Positions 8,261 through 16,272 of a stretch of DNA of 64,000 nucleotides are shown one piece after another. The DNA is from Sphingopyxis sp. Root154 (GTDB taxonomy: Bacteria; Pseudomonadota; Alphaproteobacteria; Sphingomonadales; Sphingomonadaceae), in NCBI RefSeq assembly GCF_001427105.1, contig NZ_LMGI01000002.1, positions 909,024-973,023 on the forward strand, given 5' to 3'. The position numbers and the translations under genes were made by a program. The notes beneath the pieces were generated by a model. The model was not told the DNA's origin, searched no databases, and saw nothing but the letters and a program-made list of their open reading frames with translations. The number at the start of each line of letters is the position of its first letter. The stretch's first letter is position 1.

Positions 8261-9361
8261 ATGACAGCGCTGGACAGAGATGATTTGACCTCGATGCGCC
8301 ACGCGCATTGGAACAATCTGCCGAGCGGCGGCGACCTGTTCGGCGAATTGCATCTTTCGCAGACGATAGCCGGGACGGCGGCGAAGGGCAGCCTGTTCCC
8401 CGGTCTGTCCGCCTGCGCGGTCGCATCGGCGGCCGCGGCATGGCTGTCCGACCATTATGGTTTTCCGATCATCCTGCTCGGCCTGCTCGTCGGGCTCGCG
8501 CTCAATTTCATCTCGACGAACGAGGCGACGCACCGCGGGCTCGACTTCGCCTCGCGCACCTTCCTGCGCTTCGGGATCGTCGTGCTCGGGCTGCAGGTGA
8601 CCTTCCTGCAGATCGCGGTGCTCGGGCCGGTGCCGTTCGCCGCGCTGATCGTCATCATGACGCTGACGATGGGCGCCGGATTTCTGGGCGCGCGGATTTC
8701 GGGGCAATCGCCTTACGCCGGCCTGCTCACGGGCGGCGCGACGGCGATCTGCGGCGCGAGCGCCGCGCTCTCACTCTATGGCGTGATCGGGCGGCAGCGA
8801 TTGTCGCAGGCGCAGTTCGCGTTGACGCTTGTCGGCGTTTCGCTCGCGAGTGCGCTCGCGATGACAATCTATCCTTTGCTCGCCGCGCGCTTCGGGCTGA
8901 GCGATGCGCAGGCGGGGTTCCTGATCGGCGCGTCGATCCACGATGTCGCGCAGGCGATCGGCGGCGGCTATGCCTTTTCCGACGCCGCGGGGGCGAGCGC
9001 GACGATCGTCAAGCTCGCGCGCGTCGCGCTGCTCGCCCCGGTGGTCGCGCTCGTCGGGCTACTGCTCAAGCCCGAAGACGGGAGCGAGCAACGCATCTGG
9101 CGGCGCCTTGTCTTACCCTGGTTCATCGTCGCTTTCTTTGCGATGGTGACGCTGGGCAGCCTCGCGCCGATCCCCGACGAATTGCGCGGCGGCGCACTGA
9201 CCGCGTCGAAGACGCTGCTGCTGCTCGCGGTGACCGCGACCGCGATGCGCACGCGGATGGACCTACTGCTCGATATGGGCTGGCGCGCGGGCGTTCCGGT
9301 GTTGCTCGCTTCCTTGACTAGCTTTGCCGTGTCGCTGCTTTTCGCGCTCGCGATCGTTTAG
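8261..9361 (+). CDS. YeiH/UPF0324 family membrane protein, putative sulfate or sulfite exporter
   Basis: The 366-aa polytopic membrane protein matches the Cons_hypoth698 (YeiH) family: FRFGIVVLGLQVTF, GGATAICGASAALSLYGVI and GASIHDVAQAIGGGYAFS are its conserved blocks. About ten membrane segments are visible. Family members are annotated as putative sulfate exporters, with little direct evidence. It is divergent from the LacI gene of a pathway that would release sulfite, so disposal of sulfite or sulfate is a reasonable hypothesis. ATG 8261 was chosen; ATG 8294 and TTG 8189 are alternatives, with no convincing ribosome binding site for any. Its stop overlaps the convergent amidohydrolase stop by four bases. 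Confidence 0.85.
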   Translation: MTALDRDDLTSMRHAHWNNLPSGGDLFGELHLSQTIAGTAAKGSLFPGLSACAVASAAAAWLSDHYGFPIILLGLLVGLALNFISTNEATHRGLDFASRTFLRFGIVVLGLQVTFLQIAVLGPVPFAALIVIMTLTMGAGFLGARISGQSPYAGLLTGGATAICGASAALSLYGVIGRQRLSQAQFALTLVGVSLASALAMTIYPLLAARFGLSDAQAGFLIGASIHDVAQAIGGGYAFSDAAGASATIVKLARVALLAPVVALVGLLLKPEDGSEQRIWRRLVLPWFIVAFFAMVTLGSLAPIPDELRGGALTASKTLLLLAVTATAMRTRMDLLLDMGWRAGVPVLLASLTSFAVSLLFALAIV

Positions 9362-10200
9362 CGCCCGAGCAGCTTTCGCGCGTTACCCGAGCGGATTTTT
9401 GCGCGCTCCTCGTCGGTGAGGTCGAGCCTGGCGAAGGCTTCGAGTGTCTTGGGCAAAGAGATTTGCGGGAAGTCCGACGCGAGCAGCACATGGTCGACGC
9501 CGACGTTGCGGATCGTCCAGACATATTCGGCCTCGATCGGCGAGTCCGCGGCGAGAATGACGCTCGCCGAAATGTCGAAATAGATATTGTCGGCGAAGAG
9601 ATTTTCAGCAGTGCGCGCAAGCGCGAGGATGTTCCAGAAGCGGAAATTGAGGCCGCCCATATGGCCGAAGATGAATTTCGTCTTCGGTGCGGCGAGCGCG
9701 AGATTGAACAATTTCTCGCTGTCGCCGGGGAGGATGTTCGCATTGTCCATAACGACGATCAGCCCCTTGTCGCCGGCGCGCTTGACGAGCGTCAGTACGC
9801 GCGCGTCGGCGGCGTCGAACTTCTGGGTATGCGGGTGAATCTTGAGCAGCTTGATCCCGCGCGCGGCGACGCGGTCGACCTCGGCGAGCGCGGCGTCGCC
9901 GTCATACGGGTGGACGGTCGCGATCGCGATCATGTCGGGATTCTTTGCCGCGAGCGCGATTAGCGCATCGTTGCGTTTGCTGATGTCGGCGGGGTTGCCC
10001 GCGAGTGCCTGATTGGGGCCGCCGAACCACATGGCGCCGAAGGAAGAAACCGGCTGGTTCGCAGCTTTCAGCTGCGCGCGATATTCGGTGAGCGACGCCT
10101 CGCCCTTGTGGAGATGGACGTGGGTATCGACGACGGCGTCTTGCGCAAAAGCTGGCGCGGTGGACGCCAGAAGGGCAATCGAAAGCAGCAGGGTTCGCAT
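9358..10200 (-). CDS. Secreted amidohydrolase (amidohydrolase_2 family)
   Basis: The 280-aa protein has a Sec signal peptide (cleavage near AFAQD) followed by a TIM-barrel metal hydrolase. DTHVHLH is the N-terminal metal motif, KIHPHTQ and FGHMGG are internal His motifs, and LLASDFP carries the C-terminal Asp. The family includes decarboxylases and lactonases, often acting on aromatic or sugar lactone substrates. The periplasmic location is unusual for the family. Substrate unknown. It converges on the YeiH-type gene and has no obvious operon partner. Confidence 0.82.
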   Translation of the reverse strand: MRTLLLSIALLASTAPAFAQDAVVDTHVHLHKGEASLTEYRAQLKAANQPVSSFGAMWFGGPNQALAGNPADISKRNDALIALAAKNPDMIAIATVHPYDGDAALAEVDRVAARGIKLLKIHPHTQKFDAADARVLTLVKRAGDKGLIVVMDNANILPGDSEKLFNLALAAPKTKFIFGHMGGLNFRFWNILALARTAENLFADNIYFDISASVILAADSPIEAEYVWTIRNVGVDHVLLASDFPQISLPKTLEAFARLDLTDEERAKIRSGNARKLLGR

Positions 10201-10358
10201 GAGGGCTCCGGAGCTGGACAGGTGGGATACCCCCGACCTGCCACAAAGCCGGCGCCCGGCCAATTACCTTGGAGGCCATTGTTCGAATTGCCGAATGGCC
10301 ACAGGCGAGCGAATGCCGCCCCTGCGGGGGAGAATGCGGGAGCGGCATCGACAAGGAC

Positions 10359-11237
10359 TTATTTGCGGACGGTGACCTTGAGGTAGGTCGCCGGAATTTC
10401 GGTGCGGTCCGCGCCGCCGCAGTTTTCGCGTTCGAACAATTGTTCGAGTTCGGTCTGCAATTCGGCGCGCCGGCCGCTTGCCTCGGCGGCAGCGAAAGCA
10501 TTCATCGTCGGGCCGTAATAGTCGCGGAAGATCGCGAGAAATTCGCGTGGGCTTCCGGCATAGCGGAAGGTGTAGGTCGCGCGTTCGCAGGTGATCCGAT
10601 CCTGCGCGATGCCAGCGGCACCGAAACGTTCGCGCACCGCCTCTTCCTGTCCCCAGGTCACCGGGCTGATGAAGCCTTCGGGCGGCGGCGGGGTGTAGGC
10701 GGCGCAAATCTTGAGCACATGCGCGATGAGGGTCGGATCGCCGGGGATCCAGTTGCCCATCACGATGCGCCCGCCGCGGCGCGTCACGCGGACCATCTCG
10801 GCCGCAGTGTCGAGCGGCCGCGGCGCGAACATCGCACCGAAGATGCTGACGACGAGGTCGAAGCTGTTATCGGCGAGCGCACCCAGGTGCGAGGCGTCGC
10901 CCTCCTCGAAACGCAGATTCGTGAGGCCGGCTTCGCGGGCGCGGACATTGCCGGCGGCAACGAGGTTCGATGCGATATCGACGCCGAGCACCTTCGCGCC
11001 GCGTTCGGCCGACGGCAGCGCGGTCGTGCCGTCGCCGCAGCCGAGGTCGAGCACGTCGAGTCCGGCGTGGACGCCGAGGCTTTCGACAAGTTCATCGCCG
11101 CTTTCGCGCATGCAGGCCGCGAGACGGGTAAAATCCCCCTTCTCCCAAAGAGCCTTGTTCGGGTTGGCGGGGGTTGATAGGCTTTCGGCCTGCGGCGCGC
11201 TGGGGGCCGTCTCCGACTTCGTCGTTACGAGCGTCAT
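10359..11237 (-). CDS. Class I SAM-dependent methyltransferase
   Basis: The 292-aa protein contains SAM motif I as VLDLGCGDGT, motif II as GVDIASNLV, and the acidic EEGDASHLGAL/FDLVVSIFGAMFAP region of ubiE/type-11 methyltransferases. The start at 11237 is supported by AAGGAG in the right place, and the N-terminus has a low-complexity extension before the fold. It is divergent from a CadC-like regulator, which may control it. The acceptor substrate cannot be predicted. Confidence 0.85.
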   Translation of the reverse strand: MTLVTTKSETAPSAPQAESLSTPANPNKALWEKGDFTRLAACMRESGDELVESLGVHAGLDVLDLGCGDGTTALPSAERGAKVLGVDIASNLVAAGNVRAREAGLTNLRFEEGDASHLGALADNSFDLVVSIFGAMFAPRPLDTAAEMVRVTRRGGRIVMGNWIPGDPTLIAHVLKICAAYTPPPPEGFISPVTWGQEEAVRERFGAAGIAQDRITCERATYTFRYAGSPREFLAIFRDYYGPTMNAFAAAEASGRRAELQTELEQLFERENCGGADRTEIPATYLKVTVRK

Positions 11238-11304
11238 CACATTCTCCTTGAACTGGAACCGGGGGGCCGGTTCGATCAGGCGTTCATAGGCTTTCCGTGG
11301 TCCC

Positions 11305-12930
11305 ATGCTTGAAGACGGCATGGAGAATATATGGAGAAATGCTGGTTTGTCGTTCGGCGCCGCCCTGATCTACCGCTTTGAAAGCTTCGAGCTCGACCCC
11401 GGCAAGTTCGAGCTGCGCGAGCAGGGGCAGGCGAAGCATCTGGAGCCGCAGGTGCTGTCGCTGCTGATCCTGCTCGCGAGCAACGCCGACCGCCTCGTCA
11501 GCAAGGACGAGATTATCGAGAAGATCTGGGGCGGGCGGATCGTGTCCGAAGCCGCGGTGGCGTCGCGCATCAAGGCGGCGCGGCAGGCGCTGGGCGACGA
11601 CGGCAAGGAACAGCGCTTCATCCGCACCGTCCACGGCAAGGGCTTTCGGTTCGGCGCGCAGGTCCTGTTCGAACAGGCGCCCCGCCCCGTACGGCGGTTC
11701 GCCGCGCCCGCCGCCGATCGATCGCCCCCCGCCCCTGCCACAGAGGAGCGGCCGTCGATCGCCGTGCTCCCCTTCCATCTCGTCGGCGGCCCCGGGCCAC
11801 TGTCGGTCGTCGCCGATGCGCTGGCTGACGAGCTGATCGGCGACCTGTCGCGGCTGCGCTGGCTGCTCGTGATCGCGCGCACCTCGACCTTTCGCTTTCG
11901 CGGCCAGGAGGTAAGCTGCGAACAGGTCGGCGCGGCGCTGGGCGTTCGTTATTGCCTGACCGGCACGCTCGAGGAAGCCGCCGGCCGCGTCATCCTGTCG
12001 GTCAGTCTTGCACGAACAAGCGACAGTGCCGTGGTGTGGGCCGACCGCTTCACCACCGGCCGCGACGAATTGCACGAGCTGCGCTGCGAGGTGCTGGAAG
12101 CCGTGATCGCCAATCTGGAAACGCGGATCATCCAGAACGAGGTCGAGCGCGCGCGCCGCATGCCCGAGGCCGGGCTCGACGCCTGGTCGTCCTATCACCT
12201 CGGGCTCGACCATATGTTCCGCTTCAACCGGTCGGACAATGCGCATGCGGCCGGTTTGTTCGCGCAGGCGCTGGCGCGCGACCCGAATTTCTCACGCGCG
12301 CTGTCGGGCCTGTCCTTCACGCGCTTTCAGGATTGCTTCCTGCAATATTCGGACGACCCCGACGCGATGGCCGAGCAGGCGCGGTCGCTCGCCGAGCGCG
12401 CGGTGCAGCTCGATCCGCTCGATCCCTTCGCGCACCTCAACCTCGGCCGCTCTTTATGGTTCGCTGACGCGGTGCCCGAAAGCATGGAGCGCCTGTCGAC
12501 GGCGATCGCGCTCAGCCCCAATTATGCGCAGGCGATCTATTCGAAAGCGTGGGCCGAGATGACGCAGTGCGATGTCGGGCACAGCGACGAACATGCCAAA
12601 CTCGCGCTGCGCTTGAGCCCGCTCGATCCTCTACGCTATGCGATGCTGGGGGTAAGATCGGTCAGCGCGTTGATGCGCGGCGACTATCAGAGCGCACTCG
12701 AATGGGGCGAGCGCGCGGCGCAGTCGCCCGGGGCGCACAAGCATATCGCGGTGATCGCCGCGATCGCCGCCGAGGCGTCGGGCAATCACGAGCGCGCGGC
12801 GCAGTGGATCGGGCGGGCGCGGCAGCTCGACCCGCAGGTGTCGCGCGCGACTTTCCTGCGATCCTTCCCCTTCGCCGCGACGAGCGGACGCGAGACGATT
12901 GAGCGGGCGCTGCAGGACACGGGGCTCTAG
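11305..12930 (+). CDS. CadC-like winged-helix regulator with TPR-like C-terminal half
   Basis: The 541-aa protein has an OmpR/CadC-type winged helix over residues about 25-115 (YRFESFELDP, LVSKDEIIEKIWGG, IRTVHGKGFRFG). A middle domain follows with IAVLPFHLVGGPG, typical of regulators and adenylate-cyclase-like proteins that carry TPRs, and then helical TPR-like repeats to the end. No transmembrane helix is evident, unlike true CadC, so it is probably cytoplasmic. ATG 11305 or 11320 could be the start; neither has a strong ribosome site. The gene is divergent from the methyltransferase. Confidence 0.82.
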   Translation: MLEDGMENIWRNAGLSFGAALIYRFESFELDPGKFELREQGQAKHLEPQVLSLLILLASNADRLVSKDEIIEKIWGGRIVSEAAVASRIKAARQALGDDGKEQRFIRTVHGKGFRFGAQVLFEQAPRPVRRFAAPAADRSPPAPATEERPSIAVLPFHLVGGPGPLSVVADALADELIGDLSRLRWLLVIARTSTFRFRGQEVSCEQVGAALGVRYCLTGTLEEAAGRVILSVSLARTSDSAVVWADRFTTGRDELHELRCEVLEAVIANLETRIIQNEVERARRMPEAGLDAWSSYHLGLDHMFRFNRSDNAHAAGLFAQALARDPNFSRALSGLSFTRFQDCFLQYSDDPDAMAEQARSLAERAVQLDPLDPFAHLNLGRSLWFADAVPESMERLSTAIALSPNYAQAIYSKAWAEMTQCDVGHSDEHAKLALRLSPLDPLRYAMLGVRSVSALMRGDYQSALEWGERAAQSPGAHKHIAVIAAIAAEASGNHERAAQWIGRARQLDPQVSRATFLRSFPFAATSGRETIERALQDTGL

Positions 12931-12939
12931 AGCCAGGAC

Positions 12940-14586
12940 CTAGTTCGTCCAGTAGATATAATCCTGCCCGTCTTTCCACGGCGCATTCTGGGGCACGTCG
13001 ATCCGCACGGGCGCTTCGACCAATCCTGGCCAGATCGGCTTGGCCATGCCCTTGTTCTGCGCGTCGATCATCGCGCGGAGCTCGGCGACGCGCTGCGGCT
13101 CGCTCGCCGAGAGGTCATGCCGTTCGGTCGGATCGACCGCGAGATTGTAGAGGCGCGCCTTTTCGGGCCGTTTTGTCACCTGCAGCTTCCAGTCGCCCGC
13201 GCGCACGACGCGATAATCGCCCGAGCGCCAGTAGAGCGCCGTGCGCTTTGCGGGGCCGGCCAATATGTCCTCGCTGTCGACGATCCGGTCGGCCGGCACC
13301 TTCGCCCCCGCCGCGGCCGCTATCGTCGAGAACAGGTCGATATGCCCGGTCATGTCGGCGCGCGTCGACCCCGGTGCGAGATGCCCCGGCCAGCGCATGA
13401 AGAAGGGCGTGCGGATGCCGCCTTCGAAGAAGGTCGCCTTCCACCCGCGATAGGGCGCGTTCAGGTCGTCGATGCCCGTGTACCAGGCGCCGCCATTGTC
13501 GCTGGTGAAGATGACGAGCGTATTGTCGTCGATGCCCAGTTCTTTCAGCTTCGCCATCACGTCGCCGATGCGCCGGTCGAGCTGCGCGATCATCGCGCCG
13601 TAAACGCGCGTCTTGTGATCCTTGATCTGCGGCAGTTTTGCATAGTCCGCTTTCGTCGCCTGGAACGGCGTGTGCGGGGCGTTGAACGCGAGATACAGGA
13701 AGAAGGGCCGGTTCCGGTTCGCTTCGATCGCCGTGATCGCCTCATCGGCGAAATAGTCGGTCATGTGACCCTTCGGATGGAAACGCTTGCTGCCGTTGAA
13801 AGTGACGGCATGTCGCAGGTTCGCCCAGATGAAGCGGTCGATCGGATCCCAGGGCAGCTTGGCGTTGACCGTGTCGGGATCGTCTTCGGGAAGGAACATC
13901 GCCGCGCCGCCGAGCACGGCAAGGCTTTCGTCGAAGCCCTGCGCGTGCGGCTGCAGCGTCGGCGCCTCGCCCAGATGCCATTTGCCGATGTGCAGCGTGC
14001 GATAGCCCGCGGCCTTCACCGCCTCGGCGATCGTCACTTCGCTGGCGGGCACGCCCATCTCGGGATAGTCGGGGATGTCGGGCGTGATCAGATCCTTGTG
14101 GAAGATCGCCTTGTGCGGCCCGACCCCCTCGCCGTGCGAAACGCTTTCGGCGAACGCGACCGGCACCGCGGTATATTCGAAGCCGAAGCGCGTCGGATAA
14201 CGCCCCGTCATCATCGCCGCGCGCGACGGCGAGCAGGTCGCGTTCGCGGCATAGGCGGTAGTGAAGTTGATCCCTTCGCGCGCGATCGCGTCGATGTTCG
14301 GCGTCTTGACGATCCCGCCCGCGACGCCGCCGCCGTTCAGGCTGATGTCGTTATAACCAAGATCGTCGGCGACGATCAGGATGATGTTGGGGGGATTTTT
14401 GTCTCCCGACGGAGTGGCAGGCGCCTTCGCCGGACCCTGCTGCCACATGACCGCGCGGTTCGGCTGCACGGGGTCCTGCCAGTCCTGAACGATGCCGGGA
14501 AGCTTGTATTTATTCGCCTCGAACGCCCAATATCCGCCCGCGCCGGCAGCGGCCAAACCGCACAGGGCAACCCATGTTTTCTTCAT
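12940..14586 (-). CDS. Membrane-anchored sulfatase (arylsulfatase family S1)
   Basis: The 548-aa protein carries the sulfatase signature CSPSRAAMMTGR, with C118 the residue converted to formylglycine. The metal-binding DD is at 74-75 (IVADDLGYND), HIGKWHLG supplies Lys and His, and the second metal site is FTSDNGG. An uncleaved-looking N-terminal hydrophobic segment (residues 5-22) suggests anchoring in the inner membrane facing the periplasm. An operator-like palindrome lies 43 bases upstream, between this gene and a divergent TetR/formylglycine-enzyme pair. The substrate (sulfated glycan or aryl sulfate) is unknown. Confidence 0.93.
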   Translation of the reverse strand: MKKTWVALCGLAAAGAGGYWAFEANKYKLPGIVQDWQDPVQPNRAVMWQQGPAKAPATPSGDKNPPNIILIVADDLGYNDISLNGGGVAGGIVKTPNIDAIAREGINFTTAYAANATCSPSRAAMMTGRYPTRFGFEYTAVPVAFAESVSHGEGVGPHKAIFHKDLITPDIPDYPEMGVPASEVTIAEAVKAAGYRTLHIGKWHLGEAPTLQPHAQGFDESLAVLGGAAMFLPEDDPDTVNAKLPWDPIDRFIWANLRHAVTFNGSKRFHPKGHMTDYFADEAITAIEANRNRPFFLYLAFNAPHTPFQATKADYAKLPQIKDHKTRVYGAMIAQLDRRIGDVMAKLKELGIDDNTLVIFTSDNGGAWYTGIDDLNAPYRGWKATFFEGGIRTPFFMRWPGHLAPGSTRADMTGHIDLFSTIAAAAGAKVPADRIVDSEDILAGPAKRTALYWRSGDYRVVRAGDWKLQVTKRPEKARLYNLAVDPTERHDLSASEPQRVAELRAMIDAQNKGMAKPIWPGLVEAPVRIDVPQNAPWKDGQDYIYWTN

Positions 14587-14628
14587 CTTCGGCCCCTATT
14601 CCGTGCGCTCGGCTTGCTCCAAAACTAT

Positions 14629-14645
14629 TGACACTATATGTGTCA
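14629..14645. promoter_or_regulatory. Palindromic operator, TetR candidate
   Basis: TGACACTATATGTGTCA is a perfect 6-5-6 inverted repeat in the divergent promoter region of the sulfatase and tetR genes. A related site lies upstream of the second sulfatase at 18081. Confidence 0.7.
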
Positions 14646-14707
14646 CTATATTGGCCGATACGCAAGATTGTTTGACCCCGGCGCCAAGCCGGGCCAGCAG
14701 GGGGGTC

Positions 14708-15334
14708 ATGACGACAGGGGTGAAGAAGATAGACGCGCCAAAGATCGAGCCGGGCCGGGTCGACGGGCGCCGTGAACGCGGGCGGTCGAGCTACAAGCGC
14801 ATCGTCGAGGCAATGATGGAACTGATCGTCGCGGGCGACCTGTCGCCGAGCGCGGCGCGCGTCGCCGAGGAGGCCGGCATCGGCCTGCGCACCGTGTTCC
14901 GCCATTTCGACGATATGGACGCGCTTTACGCCGAGATCACGCGGACGATCACCGAACGCGTGATGCCGATCGTCGTGGCGCCCTATCCCGACCAGCCGTG
15001 GCGCGCCAATATCCGCGAACTCGTCCGCCGCCGCGTCGGCGTGTTCGAGACGACCCTGCCCTTCCGCCTCGCCGCCAATATCAAGCGTTACCAGTCACCC
15101 TTCCTGATGGGGCAGTATAGCCGCGTCGTGATGCTCGAGCGCGAGCTGATCGTCCGCCTGCTCCCCGCTTCGGTCCGCGCCGACCGGATCGGCGTCGAGG
15201 CTTTGTGTGCGGCGCTGTCGTTCCATACGTGGCGCACGCTGCGCCACGACCAGAGCCTGTCGGCCGAAGAGGCCGGCGCGGTGATGGGGCAAATGGTCGA
15301 AGCGATGCTGGCGACGATCGTCGAAGAAGATTGA
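14708..15334 (+). CDS. TetR-family regulator
   Basis: The 208-aa protein has an N-terminal TetR helix-turn-helix (SAARVAEEAGIGLRTVFRHFDDMDALYAEI) and a helical ligand domain. ATG 14708 fits the domain layout. Its stop overlaps the ATG of the formylglycine-enzyme gene (TGATG arrangement, one shared base), so the two are translationally coupled. It is divergent from one sulfatase and flanked by the other, and is the natural candidate for binding the palindromes at 14629 and 18081. A small GC hairpin (14677-14693) lies in its leader. Confidence 0.9.
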   Translation: MTTGVKKIDAPKIEPGRVDGRRERGRSSYKRIVEAMMELIVAGDLSPSAARVAEEAGIGLRTVFRHFDDMDALYAEITRTITERVMPIVVAPYPDQPWRANIRELVRRRVGVFETTLPFRLAANIKRYQSPFLMGQYSRVVMLERELIVRLLPASVRADRIGVEALCAALSFHTWRTLRHDQSLSAEEAGAVMGQMVEAMLATIVEED

Positions 15335-16272
15335 TGCGCGACGCTTCGGCCCTGTTGTCGCTCGCAATGTTCGGCGCGCTCGCGGCGTGCGGCGAGGCGA
15401 AAGATGCGCCGCCGGCCGAAGCGAAGGCGCCCGAATGTCCGGCGATGCCCGCAGAGGATTATGTGTGGATTCCGGGTGCGACCTTCGCGATGGGCGCCGA
15501 CGCGCACCTGCCCGAGGAAGGCCCGGCGCGCGACGCGACCGTCGCGGGCTTCTGGATGTCAACGCACGAAGTCACCAACGCCGAGTTCGCCGAATTCGTG
15601 AAGGCGACGGGGTATAAGACGCTCGCCGAGCAGGACCCGCCGAAGCTGCCCGGCGCACCGCCCGAAATGCTGATCCCGGGCTCGGCGGTGTTCACCGCGC
15701 CGACCGACGGCAATCCGAACTGGTGGCGGTGGGTCGTTGGCGCCGCGTGGCGGCATCCGGCAGGCCCGAAGACGAATATCGACGGACGCGGCCGCGACCC
15801 GGTGGTGCAGATCGGTTATGACGATGCGCTCGCCTATGCCAAATGGAAGGGCAAGGCGCTGCCGAGCGAGGAGCAGTGGGAGCTGGCCGCGGGGACCGGC
15901 GGCGCCGACCGCAATGTCCCGGTCGACAAGGCGGGCAAGCCGCTGGCCAATTATTATCAGGGCGCCTTTCCGGCGCGCGACCTTGGCACCGACGGTTTCA
16001 CCGGCCGTGCGCCGGTCGCCTGCTTCCCCGCCGACCGGCATGGCGTGTACGACCTGATCGGCAATGTGTGGGAATGGACGACGAGCAAGGCGGGGGGCGA
16101 GAGCAATGTGATCAAAGGCGGCAGTTTCCTGTGTGCCGCCAATTATTGCGCGCGTTACCGTCCCGCCGCGCGCCAGTTTCAGGAACGCAGCCTAGGCACC
16201 GACCATATCGGGTTTCGCCTGATCGACACGGCGCGCCCGGCGCCGGCGGCGAAGGCTCCAGACGAAAACTGA
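15334..16272 (+). CDS. Formylglycine-generating enzyme, predicted lipoprotein
   Basis: The 312-aa SUMF1/FGE-domain protein should oxidise the sulfatase active-site Cys to formylglycine. The fold is seen in YVWIPGATFAMG, STHEVTNAEFAEFV, LPSEEQWELAA and GNVWEWT. The two catalytic cysteines of genuine FGEs are both present, C267 and C272 (GGSFLCAANYCARYR). The N-terminus is a lipoprotein signal with the lipobox LAAC at C19, which places it in the periplasm. It is coupled to tetR and flanked by two sulfatases, its obvious clients. The last 81 bases overlap the 3' end of the opposite-strand sulfatase gene. Confidence 0.93.
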   Translation: MRDASALLSLAMFGALAACGEAKDAPPAEAKAPECPAMPAEDYVWIPGATFAMGADAHLPEEGPARDATVAGFWMSTHEVTNAEFAEFVKATGYKTLAEQDPPKLPGAPPEMLIPGSAVFTAPTDGNPNWWRWVVGAAWRHPAGPKTNIDGRGRDPVVQIGYDDALAYAKWKGKALPSEEQWELAAGTGGADRNVPVDKAGKPLANYYQGAFPARDLGTDGFTGRAPVACFPADRHGVYDLIGNVWEWTTSKAGGESNVIKGGSFLCAANYCARYRPAARQFQERSLGTDHIGFRLIDTARPAPAAKAPDEN

